Positions 31,098-40,780 of a stretch of DNA of 64,000 nt are shown here, piece by piece. Origin of the DNA: Paraburkholderia bonniea (GTDB lineage: Bacteria; Pseudomonadota; Gammaproteobacteria; Burkholderiales; Burkholderiaceae); the NCBI RefSeq assembly GCF_009455625.1, contig NZ_QPEQ01000001.1:744001-808000 (forward strand), in the 5' to 3' direction. Made by a program: the position numbers and the translations under genes. Positions within the stretch are counted from its first letter, which is position 1. The number at the start of each line of letters is the position of its first letter. The notes below the pieces were generated by a model. It was given only the letters and a program-made list of their open reading frames with translations, was not told the origin of the DNA and searched no databases.

Positions 31098-31804
31098 TGT
31101 CTTTCTCCATGTCAAACGTACCCGGGCTACCTTGAGCGCCAATCGGTAAAACGACAGATGCCTCAAGTGGCCAGGTGATGCGAGAGGTCGGGCGGCAGAT
31201 TGCCTGCGCGTAGCAACAAACCGTACAAACAGCGGTACAGGTAACGCTACAGGCGGGCCCGAAAGGGCGTCAGGGAACTGGAGTGTAGTCAAGCCTGGGG
31301 TGAATACCAAACTGCCCGCGAAAATTTTCCGGTTGACATCCGCTAGCTGGGGCGGCGGGTTATGCGAGCGGCCAGATTCTTGATTTCACTCGAACTTCCA
31401 GGTGCGTCGCAGCATTGTGTGGCAGGCATTGGGGTCGGTTCGGGCGGGGTTGGCGGGTGGGTGCCAGTTAACTTGCGATAACGGTGTAGCAAGTTTCGCC
31501 TGGCCAACTGGCTGGCTGATATCGCGGTAGATGGTTGGCGGCGTGCTGTCGACGCGAGCGGTAAGCGGTTCATCGGTGACAAATTCATCACGTGGCTCTC
31601 GGTTGGTTCTCGGTTCGAGCGGTGCCTGATGGCCTGGGATGAGGCAGAGAGTGAAGAGCAGGCGCGGGTTTTTCGCATCATGCGTCCAGGATGGTGCCGC
31701 GCTGGTGCCCGATGCGGCAGGGGGCCACAGCAAGAGACACAGCAATTGGGGCCCGGTCAGTAGCACCGTAAAACCTCAAGACACGCTTTACAGGAGCGTC
31801 CGGC
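31098..31804. other. Gene-free spacer upstream of the gamma-glutamyltransferase gene
   Basis: About 700 bp with several short overlapping frames on both strands, none with protein-like composition. It presumably carries the promoter of the gene at 31805, which has its own AGGAG site ten bases before the ATG. Confidence 0.5.
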
Positions 31805-33445
31805 ATGACTCAGTTTTTTGACTGGCAGACCCCTTATTCCACGACGCGTTTGCCAGTGTTCGCGCGCAATCTTGTGTCGACTTCGCATCCTCTTGCGGCC
31901 CAGGCGGGTCTGAGGATGCTGTGGCAGGGCGGCAATGCGGTCGATGCGGCACTGGCCGCTGCGGCTACGTTGACGGTGGTGGAGCCGGTGTCATGCGGCC
32001 TGGGCGGCGACGCTTTCGCGCTGGTGTGGGACGGCGCGAAGCTGCATGGGCTGAACGCGTCAGGCGTGGCACCCGCTGCATGGAACCTGGACTACTTCAG
32101 GCGGCGTTACGGCGAATTGAACGGCATCGCGCAGCAGCCAGAGCGTGGCTGGGACACGGTAACGGTGCCTGGCGTTATCGCTGGCTGGGAAGCGCTGCAT
32201 CAAAGGTTCGGCTCGTTGCCGTTTGCCGACTTGATGGCCCCGGCCATCGAACTGGCTGAACGGGGCCATGCTGTGGCAAGCATCGTGGCGCGTAAATGGG
32301 CGGCGGCCGTGCCTGCGCTCAGGAACCAGCCCGGTTTTGCCGAAGCTTTCATGCCGTATGGCCGAGCGCCCAATGTCAGTGAGCGGGTCTGCCTGCCGGG
32401 GCATGCCGCCACGCTGCGCCTGCTGGCCCAGCAAGGCCCACGAGCGTTCTACGAAGGCGAGAGCGCGGCACGCATGGCCGCCTTCGCACACGAAGGCCAA
32501 GGTGCGCTAACGCTGGAGGATCTGCGTGACTATCGCGCGACGTGGGTTGAGCCGGTTAGTCAGGACTATCGCGGCTATACCGTGCATGAGCTGCCGCCGA
32601 ACGGCCAGGGCATCGCGGCGTTAATCGCGTTAGGTTTGCTGGAACAGTTCGACATGGCGGCTCTCGCGTGCGATAGCGCCGCGTCACAACATCTGCAGAT
32701 CGAAGCGATGAAGCTCGCTTTTGCCGATGTGTATCGCTATGTCGCCGATCCGCGCGCAATGGAAGTAACACCGGAGCAGATGCTTGATCCGGCCTATCTT
32801 GCTGCGCGAGCAAAACGGATTGATCCGTGCCGCGCAAGCCCGGTTGAATCCGGTATGCCAAAGGCTGGCGGCACGATTTATCTGGCCGCTGCCGATGAGC
32901 GCGGCATGATGGTCAGCTTTATCCAGTCGAACTACATGGGTTTTGGTTCAGGCGTCGTGGTGCCACATACCGGCATCGCGCTGCAAAACCGGGGTTGCGG
33001 TTTTTCGTTCGATCCTCGTTCGCCGAATTGCGTTGAGGGTGGCAAGCGGCCATTTCATACGATCATCCCGGCCTTCGTTACGCAGCACGTCGAGGGCCGC
33101 CAGCAGGCGGTCATGAGCTTTGGCGTGATGGGTGGGGACATGCAGCCGCAAGGGCATCTGCAATCCATCGTCCGGATGCTCGACTATGGCCAGCAGCCCC
33201 AGGCCGCATGTGATGCACCGCGCTGGAAGGTCCAGCGCAATTTCACGCTGGCGCTCGAAGCCACGTTTGATACCAGCACGGCTAGCGCGCTCAGGCAAAT
33301 GGGCCACTGCATCGCGTCGTTTGACGATCCGTATATGGATTTCGGCTCCGGCCAGTACATCTGGCGGCTTGATCCGCGTGACCCTGAGCGTGGCTACGTG
33401 GCTGCCAGCGATAGCCGCCGCGATGGTTTGGCGGCTGGTTTCTAA
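31805..33445 (+). CDS. Gamma-glutamyltransferase family Ntn-hydrolase
   Basis: A 546-residue member of the gamma-glutamyltransferase superfamily, self-processed at a Thr. The N-terminal block STSHPLAAQAGLRMLWQGGN and AALAAAATLTVVEPVSCGLG are diagnostic. The cleavage and nucleophile region is PKAGGTIYLAAADERGMMVS, followed by SNYMGFGSG. There is no signal peptide, unlike periplasmic Ggt, so it is probably the cytoplasmic YwrD-like type acting on an unidentified gamma-glutamyl or acyl substrate. It is monocistronic, with about 250 bp to the next gene. Confidence 0.88.
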   Translation: MTQFFDWQTPYSTTRLPVFARNLVSTSHPLAAQAGLRMLWQGGNAVDAALAAAATLTVVEPVSCGLGGDAFALVWDGAKLHGLNASGVAPAAWNLDYFRRRYGELNGIAQQPERGWDTVTVPGVIAGWEALHQRFGSLPFADLMAPAIELAERGHAVASIVARKWAAAVPALRNQPGFAEAFMPYGRAPNVSERVCLPGHAATLRLLAQQGPRAFYEGESAARMAAFAHEGQGALTLEDLRDYRATWVEPVSQDYRGYTVHELPPNGQGIAALIALGLLEQFDMAALACDSAASQHLQIEAMKLAFADVYRYVADPRAMEVTPEQMLDPAYLAARAKRIDPCRASPVESGMPKAGGTIYLAAADERGMMVSFIQSNYMGFGSGVVVPHTGIALQNRGCGFSFDPRSPNCVEGGKRPFHTIIPAFVTQHVEGRQQAVMSFGVMGGDMQPQGHLQSIVRMLDYGQQPQAACDAPRWKVQRNFTLALEATFDTSTASALRQMGHCIASFDDPYMDFGSGQYIWRLDPRDPERGYVAASDSRRDGLAAGF

Positions 33446-33696
33446 GTGGGCGCAATGCTCCACGATAGCGCGCCCGGCAGGGTTCTGGAAGCATTCGCCT
33501 AACCCGTGCTGGAACTGTCGCTGGCCCGGTGTAGTCTGTCTCTTTTTTGCTCCCGTTTGCTGAACACCAGCTAAGATGAAGAATCGCGGGTCAACCATAT
33601 TTCAATGAACTGGTTTTGACACGGTAGGGAGCCGGACCGATGCATAGACGGTTCAGGCATGCACCGTGGATCAATCGAGTTCCGGGAGCGCGACTA

Positions 33697-34524
33697 ATGC
33701 AGACAGAGCCGTTGCACATCATGCCGTGGCGGATAGAAGAGATTGACTTGAACCGTATCGACCGGCAGCGCGCCGTTGCCAATGAAGACCTGTTGCTGCT
33801 GTTGTGCGCGGCTTCGTTTATAGAGAGCGGATCGGATCTTTACACCAGCAACCTGAGCATTTTTTTCAACGGTGACCCTGAGGTGTCGACATGGCTCAAC
33901 ACCGAATGGGAGCCGGAAGAACTGCAGCATGGCCGTGCGCTGAAGGCCTATATCGCACATGTCTGGCCGGAGTTCGACTGGGATGGCGCATTCGAGCGGT
34001 TTTTTGCTGAATATTCCCAAACCTGTTCCTTCGAAGATTTCGAAAAAACGCGCGCACTGGAACTCGTCGCGCGCTGCGTGGTTGAAACCGGTACCGCCAC
34101 GCTGTACCGCGCGATTGGCGAGTCGTCCGATGACCCGGTACTCAAGGAAATCACCGACAACATCCGCAGCGACGAAGTACGCCATTACAAACACTTCCTC
34201 AAATATTTCCGCAAGTACAACGAGATCGAAGGCAATGGCCGGCTGGCGGTGCTAGGTGCGCTGCTGCGCCGGGTCAAGGAGATTCGCAATGAAGACTCCG
34301 AAATTGCGCTGCGCCATGTGCTGGCCGTGCGCTACCCCGAACATGCGGACGATCTGGCTTATAACCGGGCCCGGACGGCCAGGGTGAACGCGTTGGTGCG
34401 GCGCAATCTGTCGGCTGATATGTGCGTGAAGATGCTGCTCAAGCCGCTTGATCTGCCCGCCAAGATTCAGCCTGGCGTGCATTACCCGCTGACCAAAATT
34501 ACCCAGCATGTCTTTTTCCGCTAG
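33697..34524 (+). CDS. Ferritin-like diiron protein, unknown substrate
   Basis: A 275-residue all-helical protein with two carboxylate/histidine metal motifs of the ferritin-like (acyl-ACP desaturase-like) type: EWEPEELQHGRALK in the first pair of helices and SDEVRHYKHFLKYF in the second. Spacing and flanking helices fit a four-helix diiron site. I start it at the ATG at 33697, preceded by GGGAG; the frame opens 19 codons earlier at 33640. A role in oxygen-dependent lipid modification or oxidative defence is conceivable, but nothing nearby identifies the substrate. Confidence 0.7.
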   Translation: MQTEPLHIMPWRIEEIDLNRIDRQRAVANEDLLLLLCAASFIESGSDLYTSNLSIFFNGDPEVSTWLNTEWEPEELQHGRALKAYIAHVWPEFDWDGAFERFFAEYSQTCSFEDFEKTRALELVARCVVETGTATLYRAIGESSDDPVLKEITDNIRSDEVRHYKHFLKYFRKYNEIEGNGRLAVLGALLRRVKEIRNEDSEIALRHVLAVRYPEHADDLAYNRARTARVNALVRRNLSADMCVKMLLKPLDLPAKIQPGVHYPLTKITQHVFFR

Positions 34525-34627
34525 CCGCCTGCATCAGTACCAGCGTCAGTACAAACACAGCCAGTTATCGCTAGCTGCCGCTGTGGGGAAGCCCGGTGCT
34601 GCTTGCGGCCAGCGGCAGGGTGCTTAA

Positions 34628-35200
34628 ATGTCTGCCGTTTCAGCTTCTTCAGCGCAAGGCCTGACGGTGCAGCGTTTTCAGTGCTGGCCGCCGGGCTTGC
34701 TGCAATTGTTTGATGGCACTGGGCTTGCCGCGAAGGCTGGGTTGAGCGTTGCGCTGGTGAGCACGGCGGAGTCAGGCGAATTACGCACTGTGTTACTGGG
34801 GATGGGCGAGCTTTATGCGCCTGATGCGCGCACGCTATGCGTGGCGCTGTGGCCGCAGTCACGCGCGGCCACAGCGCTGCGCAGCACGGGGCGGGCAGCG
34901 TTGACCTGGGTGTTCGAGGGCGCGTTTTACCAGGTTCAGTTGCGCTTTGCTGCATTGCCGGAGAGTGAGACCAATGCTCAGCCGCTGGCGGCGTTTGCCG
35001 GGGTGATTGAGGCGGGTGAGTCACAGCGCGTGGGCTACGCCAGGTTGAAGCATGGCATCGGCTTCGAGCTGGAGGCGAGTGAGAGGGGCGGCGTGCTTGA
35101 ACGCTGGGAGCTGCAGATCAGGCAACTCAGGCAACAGTTTGCGGCTGCGGCTAATGTTGCTAGTAGTGGTGACTGCAACACCAACGACGGCACCACGTGA
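34628..35200 (+). CDS. Probable flavin-binding split-barrel (PNPOx-like) protein
   Basis: A 190-residue protein of alternating hydrophobic strands (LSVALVSTAESGELRTVLLG, LCVALWPQSRAATALRSTGR, AALTWVFEGAFYQVQLRFA). This resembles the split-barrel fold of pyridoxamine-phosphate-oxidase-like proteins: a strand reporting small-molecule access, then an SxxxxNL-like turn region. I see no decisive catalytic residue, so the call is by fold pattern only. The C-terminus is a low-complexity tail. It is about 100 bp downstream of the ferritin-like gene on the same strand. Confidence 0.5.
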   Translation: MSAVSASSAQGLTVQRFQCWPPGLLQLFDGTGLAAKAGLSVALVSTAESGELRTVLLGMGELYAPDARTLCVALWPQSRAATALRSTGRAALTWVFEGAFYQVQLRFAALPESETNAQPLAAFAGVIEAGESQRVGYARLKHGIGFELEASERGGVLERWELQIRQLRQQFAAAANVASSGDCNTNDGTT

Positions 35201-35320
35201 GTGAAGTGAAACAGCTCTCCCGCTAGCAGTCATGTGACCGAAAGAAGCCGCAAGAAGATGGTTAACACCATGCAGCGCGATACGCCCTAGATGTATTGCA
35301 GAAGTTTTATACGCAGTAGT

Positions 35321-35357
35321 AAAAAACGCGAACCTTTCACAAGGCTCGCGTTTTTTT
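35321..35357. terminator. Bidirectional rho-independent terminator
   Basis: The stem AAAACGCGAACCTT/AAGGCTCGCGTTTT around a CAC-containing loop is flanked by A and T runs on the two sides. It can end transcription both from the split-barrel gene and from rhlE. Confidence 0.85.
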
Positions 35358-35385
35358 CAGCGTGTTCAAACTGGAAAGACTGTCA

Positions 35386-36870
35386 TCAACGTCCGCGGTT
35401 GCCACCGCGTCCGGGTGTCCGGCCGCCTCCTGGCAGCGCGCCTGGGGACTTGCGTGACGTGCCTCCTGCCGCGCCGTTGTCATGGGTTGCCGGGCCAGGC
35501 TTGCCGTGATGCCGAGTGGTTTCGTGCCGTGGGTTGTCCTGGCGAACTTGAGCAGGAGCTTTAGCTGGTCGCGGTGCAGCGGATTTCACCGGTTGCGCAC
35601 CTGGGCGCTGGCCCGAACGTGGCGCAGCGTTGCCACCACCACCTTGCCCCTGACGCGGTTGACGACCACCGCCGCCACCGCCGCCACCCTGGCCACGGCG
35701 CAGGATGGGTTCAGGCTTGGCATTCGGATCTGGCTCAAAGCCCGCGATGACTTCTTGTGGCACCGGGCGTTTGATTAACCGTTCGATGTCCTTAAGCAGT
35801 TGCAGCTCATCGACGCACACCAGCGATACCGCTTCGCCCGTTGCCCCTGCACGGCCTGTGCGGCCGATCCGGTGCACATAGTCTTCCGGCACATTCGGCA
35901 AATCGAAGTTGACCACGTGCGGCAACTGGTCGATGTCGATTCCGCGCGCGGCGATATCGGTGGCCACTAGCACTTGCAGCGTGCCGTCCTTGAACTCAGC
36001 CAGCGCTCGTGTGCGGGCCGACTGGCTCTTGTTGCCGTGAATCGCCAGCGCTGTGATGCCGTCCTTCGCCAGTTGCTCCGCCAGACGGTTTGCGCCGTGC
36101 TTGGTGCGGGTGAACACCAGTACCTGGAACCACTTGTGCTGCTGGATCAGGTGCGTCAGCAATTCGCGTTTGCGGTCGCGGTCGACGGGGTGAATTTTTT
36201 GCGCGACGGTTTCAGCGGTGGTGTTGCGGCGAGCGACTTCGATCAGCGCGGGTGAGTCGAGCAGATTGTCGGCGAGCGTTTTGATTTCGTCGGAGAACGT
36301 GGCCGAAAACAGCAGGTTTTGCCGCTTGGGTGGGAGCTTGGCCAGCACGCGCTTGATGTCGTGAATGAAGCCCATGTCGAGCATGCGGTCGGCTTCGTCG
36401 AGCACCAGAATTTCGAGTTGTGACAGATCAATGGTTTTTTGCTGCATGTGATCTAGCAGGCGGCCTGGCGTGGCCACGACAATATCGACGCCTCGCCGTA
36501 GCGCGTCGATCTGCGGATTGATGCCAACGCCGCCGAACATCACGGTCGATTTCAGCTTCAGATATTTGCCGTAGAGCCGCACGCTTTCTTCCACCTGGGC
36601 GGCAAGTTCACGCGTGGGCGTGAGGATCAGCGCGCGCACGGGGCGTTTGCCCGATGCGGTGGTGGGCGCGGCCCCGGTGGTCAAGCGTTGCAGGATGGGC
36701 AGCGTGAAGCCAGCGGTCTTGCCTGTGCCGGTTTGCGCGCCAGCAAGCAGATCGCCGCCGTTGAGCACGGCCGGAATGGCTTGGGTCTGGATGGGGGTAG
36801 GGATGGTGTAGCCGAGCTCATGAACAGCCCGGACCAAGGGTTCGGACAAGCCGAGGGAATCAAAAGACAT
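35386..36870 (-). CDS. rhlE: DEAD-box RNA helicase, RhlE family
   Basis: A 494-residue ATP-dependent RNA helicase. Motifs in order: Q motif near [10 protein letters not shown], Walker [12 protein letters not shown], Ia PTRELAAQ, Ib [44 protein letters not shown] and [12 protein letters not shown]. The C-terminal 110 residues are a basic, Gly/Arg/Pro-rich low-complexity tail typical of RhlE homologues that contact RNA. I start it at the ATG at 36870 (MSFDSLGL). Its 3' end is 30 bp from a strong terminator. Confidence 0.93.
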   Translation of the reverse strand: MSFDSLGLSEPLVRAVHELGYTIPTPIQTQAIPAVLNGGDLLAGAQTGTGKTAGFTLPILQRLTTGAAPTTASGKRPVRALILTPTRELAAQVEESVRLYGKYLKLKSTVMFGGVGINPQIDALRRGVDIVVATPGRLLDHMQQKTIDLSQLEILVLDEADRMLDMGFIHDIKRVLAKLPPKRQNLLFSATFSDEIKTLADNLLDSPALIEVARRNTTAETVAQKIHPVDRDRKRELLTHLIQQHKWFQVLVFTRTKHGANRLAEQLAKDGITALAIHGNKSQSARTRALAEFKDGTLQVLVATDIAARGIDIDQLPHVVNFDLPNVPEDYVHRIGRTGRAGATGEAVSLVCVDELQLLKDIERLIKRPVPQEVIAGFEPDPNAKPEPILRRGQGGGGGGGGRQPRQGQGGGGNAAPRSGQRPGAQPVKSAAPRPAKAPAQVRQDNPRHETTRHHGKPGPATHDNGAAGGTSRKSPGALPGGGRTPGRGGNRGR

Positions 36871-37097
36871 AAAACACTCTTTGCATTGCAAGTATGGCGA
36901 CCGGCTCACCTGCCACCGTGAGGCGCGCTTCGTGGGCTGGTGCCCTTGAGCTGGTCGTGGAGAAATCGGCGGCACACGCGGAAAGTGTGAGTGTGCCGAA
37001 TGCTTCAACGTGAAGTGCAGACACGTTGACTGACGTTAAGTTGCATTTTTGCCGCTATTGGCCTTGTGGCCGCGAGATAGAAGTGATGCGGCTGAAG

Positions 37098-37718
37098 TTA
37101 CGCGACATAGCGCACTACGCTAACGAACTGGCACACGCTGCCAGCTAGTACGAACAGGTGCCAGATGCCATGTCCGTGGCGAATACGCTCGTCATTGACG
37201 AAAAACCAGATGCCTGCGGTATAGCTCACGCCACCGGCGACAAGCCACGCGATGCCAGCCGCAGGCAGCGCTTCGAGCAGTGGGCCGACGGCGACCAGCG
37301 CGAGCCAGCCCATCAGCACGTACAGCACCATCGAGACGCTGCGTGTGCGCCGGCCGAGCGTGAGCTCCTGCACGATGCCAGACAGCGCCAGCCCCCAGCT
37401 CACGCCAAACAGCGACCAGCCCCACGGCCCACGTAGCGTAATCAGCGTAAACGGGGTGTAGCTGCCAGCGATCAACAGATAAATCGCCGAATGATCGCAC
37501 TTCTGAAGAATTGCCTTGAGGCGGGGGTGGCGTGCGCTGTGATAAAGCGTCGAGACAGCATACAGCACGAACAGCATGGCACCGTAGACCGCGAAACTGA
37601 CGACCTTGTACGCGTCACCTTGCCGTGCGCCTAGCGTAACAAGCGTAGCGAGCCCGGCGAGCGATAGCAGCGCACCAGCCAGATGGGTCATGCAGTTGAA
37701 GCGTTCACCGGTTGGCAC
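37098..37718 (-). CDS. Hemolysin III family (PAQR-like) membrane protein
   Basis: A 206-residue protein with seven predicted membrane segments. The Hly-III/PAQR pattern is seen in FNCMTHLAGALL at the N-terminus, STLYHSARHP and CDHSAIYLLIAGSYTPF in the middle, and RHGHGIWHLFVLAG near the end; conserved Ser, Asp and His residues form the presumed zinc site. I chose GTG at 37718, five bases after GGAG; the frame continues upstream but is not protein-like. The bacterial role is unclear and haemolysis is not established for most members. Confidence 0.88.
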   Translation of the reverse strand: MPTGERFNCMTHLAGALLSLAGLATLVTLGARQGDAYKVVSFAVYGAMLFVLYAVSTLYHSARHPRLKAILQKCDHSAIYLLIAGSYTPFTLITLRGPWGWSLFGVSWGLALSGIVQELTLGRRTRSVSMVLYVLMGWLALVAVGPLLEALPAAGIAWLVAGGVSYTAGIWFFVNDERIRHGHGIWHLFVLAGSVCQFVSVVRYVA

Positions 37719-37917
37719 AGCTTCTCCTGAAGAGCGGCAAGAATGGCAAGAGCGGCCGCTGTGGCCGCGCATTCAAGGTGGCGATGGCCATGGCCACTAC
37801 ACCACGACAGCCGCAATGCGGCAGGCGGGCTACAGCGTTTGGCAAAAAAGCTCAGCCAAAAACGAAGGGCGCGGCCGCGGTTTCCCGCAGGCCGCGCCCT
37901 TGCTGGTTCCGCGCGGG

Positions 37918-39216
37918 TTAATCGAGCGGAGCCGAACGCAGGTCGTTCACCTGTTGCGGCGACACGGCGGTGCCATGGTTGCCCCATGTCATCCGGATGT
38001 ACGTCACGACAGCGGCGACTTCCTGGTTGGACAGCGATTGCGCGAACGGTGGCATGCCATACGGCTTTGGATTGCCACCGGTGCTTGGCGGATAGCCGCC
38101 ATTCAGCACCATGCGGATCGGATTGACCGCCGACGGCATCTGGATCGACTGGTTGTTCGCCAGCGGCGGGAAGTGCGGCGGCTGGCCCAGGCCATTCGCT
38201 TCGTGACACTTCGCGCACTGGTCCGCATAGATCTTCTTGCCTTGCTTGAGCAGCTCGCCACCGAACTGCGGTGAGGTTTCGAGTTGCAGATGCTCAGGCG
38301 CTTCGCTCTTTTGCGGAATGGTTTTCAGGTACGTGGACATTGCATGAATGTCGGCGTCGGTCATGTACTGCAAGCTGTTGTGCACGACTTCCGCCATCGG
38401 GCCGAACACCGCGCCACGTTGCGACACACCGGTTTTCAGCAGATCGGAAACATCTTTGATGTCCCAGTCGCCAATGCCGGCTTCGGCGTTCGAGGTGAGC
38501 GAAGGTGCGTACCAGTTTTGCAGGGGAATCAGGCCACCGGCAAACGCCGATGAATTGATCGGGCCGCCCATCGCGTTGATCGACGTGTGGCACATGCCGC
38601 AGTGGCCAAGCCCTTCAACCAGATACGCGCCACGGTTCCATTCAACAGATTTGGATGGATCGGGCTTGTATTCGCCTTCACGGAAAAACAGCGTGCGCCA
38701 GCCGATCAGCAGGTTGCGGTTGTTGAACGGGAATTTCAGTTCGTGCGGGCGGCTGGCTTCGTTGACTGGCGGAACTGAGCGCAGGTAGGCGTAGATCGCG
38801 TCGGAATCCGCGCGGGTGACCTTGGTGTAGCTTGTGAACGGGAAGCCAGGATACAGCAGGCTGCCGTCTTTCGAGCGGCCAGTGTGCATCGCGCGATAAA
38901 AATCGTCTGAGGTCCACTTGCCAAGGCCGTATTGATCGTCAGGGGTGATGTTCGGCGTGAACATCGTGCCGAATGGCGTTGCCATCGGCAGGCCGCCAGC
39001 GAACTGCTTGCCGCCGCGGACCGTGTGGCAGGCAATGCAGTCGCCCGCGCGGGCAAGGTATTCACCTTGCTTGATGAGCGCGGCTTGATCGGCAGGGGTG
39101 GCGGCAACGGCTGCGCCGTGGCCCAGGTTATCGCCGCCTGACCACAGGACGGGGACGAGCGCGGCGGCTGCAACAACGATGACAGCCGAAAGAGCGAACA
39201 GGGTCTTGCGTTTCAT
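37918..39216 (-). CDS. Triheme c-type cytochrome, dehydrogenase electron-transfer subunit type
   Basis: A 432-residue exported protein with a signal anchor (TLFALSAVIVVAAAALVPVL) and three c-type heme sites: CIACH (about residue 60), CGMCH (about 207) and CAKCH (about 340). Distal Met ligands are plausible in GLPMATPFG and PYGMPPFAQ. This layout matches the cytochrome subunits of membrane-bound alcohol, gluconate and sorbitol dehydrogenases that pass electrons to quinone or oxidase. No dehydrogenase large subunit lies in this window, so the partner is unknown. It is 21 bp downstream of a diheme cytochrome gene. Confidence 0.9.
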   Translation of the reverse strand: MKRKTLFALSAVIVVAAAALVPVLWSGGDNLGHGAAVAATPADQAALIKQGEYLARAGDCIACHTVRGGKQFAGGLPMATPFGTMFTPNITPDDQYGLGKWTSDDFYRAMHTGRSKDGSLLYPGFPFTSYTKVTRADSDAIYAYLRSVPPVNEASRPHELKFPFNNRNLLIGWRTLFFREGEYKPDPSKSVEWNRGAYLVEGLGHCGMCHTSINAMGGPINSSAFAGGLIPLQNWYAPSLTSNAEAGIGDWDIKDVSDLLKTGVSQRGAVFGPMAEVVHNSLQYMTDADIHAMSTYLKTIPQKSEAPEHLQLETSPQFGGELLKQGKKIYADQCAKCHEANGLGQPPHFPPLANNQSIQMPSAVNPIRMVLNGGYPPSTGGNPKPYGMPPFAQSLSNQEVAAVVTYIRMTWGNHGTAVSPQQVNDLRSAPLD

Positions 39217-39237
39217 GTGTGGGTTTCTCCCGAAGCC

Positions 39238-39969
39238 TTATTGCGGTTCGCTGCCGCAGGCAAGCGGAGTCTTCAGCGAGCGGGCCGGAGCTGGCACGGG
39301 GTTGGACGGGGCGGGCTGTTGCGCCAGCCAGGAAGCTGCGGCGTTGACATCTTCATCGCTCAAACGTGTGGCGATGGTGTGCATGCAGTCAGGCTGCACG
39401 GCGTGCCGGGTACCCGAGCGCCAGGCACCAAGCTGCGCGCTGATGTAGTCAGCATGCAGGCCGACGAGGCCGGGGATCGCGGGCTCCATGCCCGTCAGCG
39501 CTTTGCCGTGGCAGGCGATACAGGCGGGAATCTGTTTGCTGGCGTCACCTTGCAGCACGATTTGCTTGCCGCGCGCGAGCGTCGTGGCCGATACGGTCGG
39601 CTTCGATGGCGGTGGATAAGGCGGGCGCTGCTGGGAGAAGTAGGTGGCGATCTGATGAAGGTAGTCGTCGGAGAGATACGTGACGAGATAGTTCATCGGA
39701 GGGTATTTGCGACGGCCTTCACGGAAGTTGACCAGCTGGTTGTACAGGTAGTCAGCTGGCTTGCCAGCGAGGCGTGGAAAGTAGTCGTTATCGGTACCCT
39801 GGCCGTGTGTGCCATGACACGAGGTGCAGCCCTGGACACGGGCTTCCATCGTATCGGGTGCTTTAGGCTGGGTTTGCGCTTTCGCAGCGCTATAGACGCC
39901 TGTGATGCCAAGCAGCAAAAGGGCAAGCAGCGGGCGGAAAATGCGTCTTGAAGACACGCGTAACTCCAT
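39238..39969 (-). CDS. Diheme c-type cytochrome
   Basis: A 243-residue exported protein with a signal peptide ending around YSAAKAQ and two heme motifs, CTSCHGTHGQG and CIACHGKALTG, each in its own cytochrome c domain (c4-like arrangement). The start ATG at 39969 (MELRVSSRR) is chosen because the preceding 24 codons lack coding character. It precedes the triheme cytochrome by 21 bp, so the pair is probably cotranscribed and forms one periplasmic electron-transfer chain. Confidence 0.88.
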   Translation of the reverse strand: MELRVSSRRIFRPLLALLLLGITGVYSAAKAQTQPKAPDTMEARVQGCTSCHGTHGQGTDNDYFPRLAGKPADYLYNQLVNFREGRRKYPPMNYLVTYLSDDYLHQIATYFSQQRPPYPPPSKPTVSATTLARGKQIVLQGDASKQIPACIACHGKALTGMEPAIPGLVGLHADYISAQLGAWRSGTRHAVQPDCMHTIATRLSDEDVNAAASWLAQQPAPSNPVPAPARSLKTPLACGSEPQ

Positions 39970-40402
39970 CAAAATCGGGGACCTGACCGAGCTTCGAGCG
40001 GCTCGGTGTTGAAGGCAGCCGGTGCGGCGGCGACCGGGCATTCTATCATCGAAGCGTAATGACGACTATTTGCCCCACGCTAACAAGACTTCTGCCACTT
40101 TCTGTTTGTTTTCTTCTTGCGTGCTCCTGGCTGATGGGCCGGATGGGCTCAATGCCCCAAATGTTCCGGCAGCTTTGGCCTTCGCGGCGGCCTAAGCAAA
40201 TAGATAGCAAATAGATAGCGCGTAAAGCGGCTTTGCGCCGCGCCGCACATCGCCAGCCTAGGTCAGCGCGGCCGTTGTGCGGTCCACGCGAAGGGACGAA
40301 GCCAGGCGGTTGCAGCGTACACTCGCGGCTGCGCCGTGGTGCCTGGCGTCGTTTGACTTCCGCTGCGGTTCTTTCAACTCTCTTCTCTTCAACTCGATCT
40401 CC
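39970..40402. other. Divergent spacer between the cytochromes and copC
   Basis: About 430 bp without a supported gene. It contains a short direct repeat AGCAAATAGATAGCAAATAG near 40194 and must hold the promoters of both divergent units. I see no obvious CueR- or CopR-type box. Confidence 0.5.
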
Positions 40403-40780
40403 ATGAAGCCATTCAACTTTTCCTGCCCGTCGCGCTTTGCGCTGGCCGTGGGTGCTGCGCTGTGTGTCGTGACGTCGGTGGCCTTGGCGCATGCCAAGCC
40501 GCTGGTACGTGATCCCGCTCCTGATGCTGAGGTGAGTGCGCCCAGCCAGGTGACGATCCAGTTCAGCGAGCCGCTCGAAGCGGCATTCAGCAAGATCACG
40601 CTTTCTGACGCCACCGGCAAGGCGGCGGCAACGGGCGCGTCGCACATCGATGCTGCTGATAAAAAGACGCTGCATCTGGCGCTTCAGCCGCTTGCGCCTG
40701 GCCGTTACACGGTGCGCTGGATTGCGGTTGCCGTGGATGGCCATCGCACCCAGGGCGACTACGGCTTCATCGTCAAATGA
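40403..40780 (+). CDS. copC: Copper resistance protein CopC
   Basis: A 125-residue periplasmic copper-binding cupredoxin-like protein. A signal peptide ends at SVALAHAKP, leaving the copper-ligating His near the mature N-terminus. C-terminal VDGHRTQGDYGFIVK matches the second ligand region and final strand of CopC. The ATG at 40403 is chosen over an earlier in-frame start at 40277, which lacks coding character. Its stop overlaps the copD start by four bases. Confidence 0.92.
   Translation: MKPFNFSCPSRFALAVGAALCVVTSVALAHAKPLVRDPAPDAEVSAPSQVTIQFSEPLEAAFSKITLSDATGKAAATGASHIDAADKKTLHLALQPLAPGRYTVRWIAVAVDGHRTQGDYGFIVK

Noticed and set aside
31343..31681. 112-codon minus-strand open frame
   Set aside because: Low-complexity Ser/Arg/Pro composition, no ribosome-binding site and no recognisable motif.
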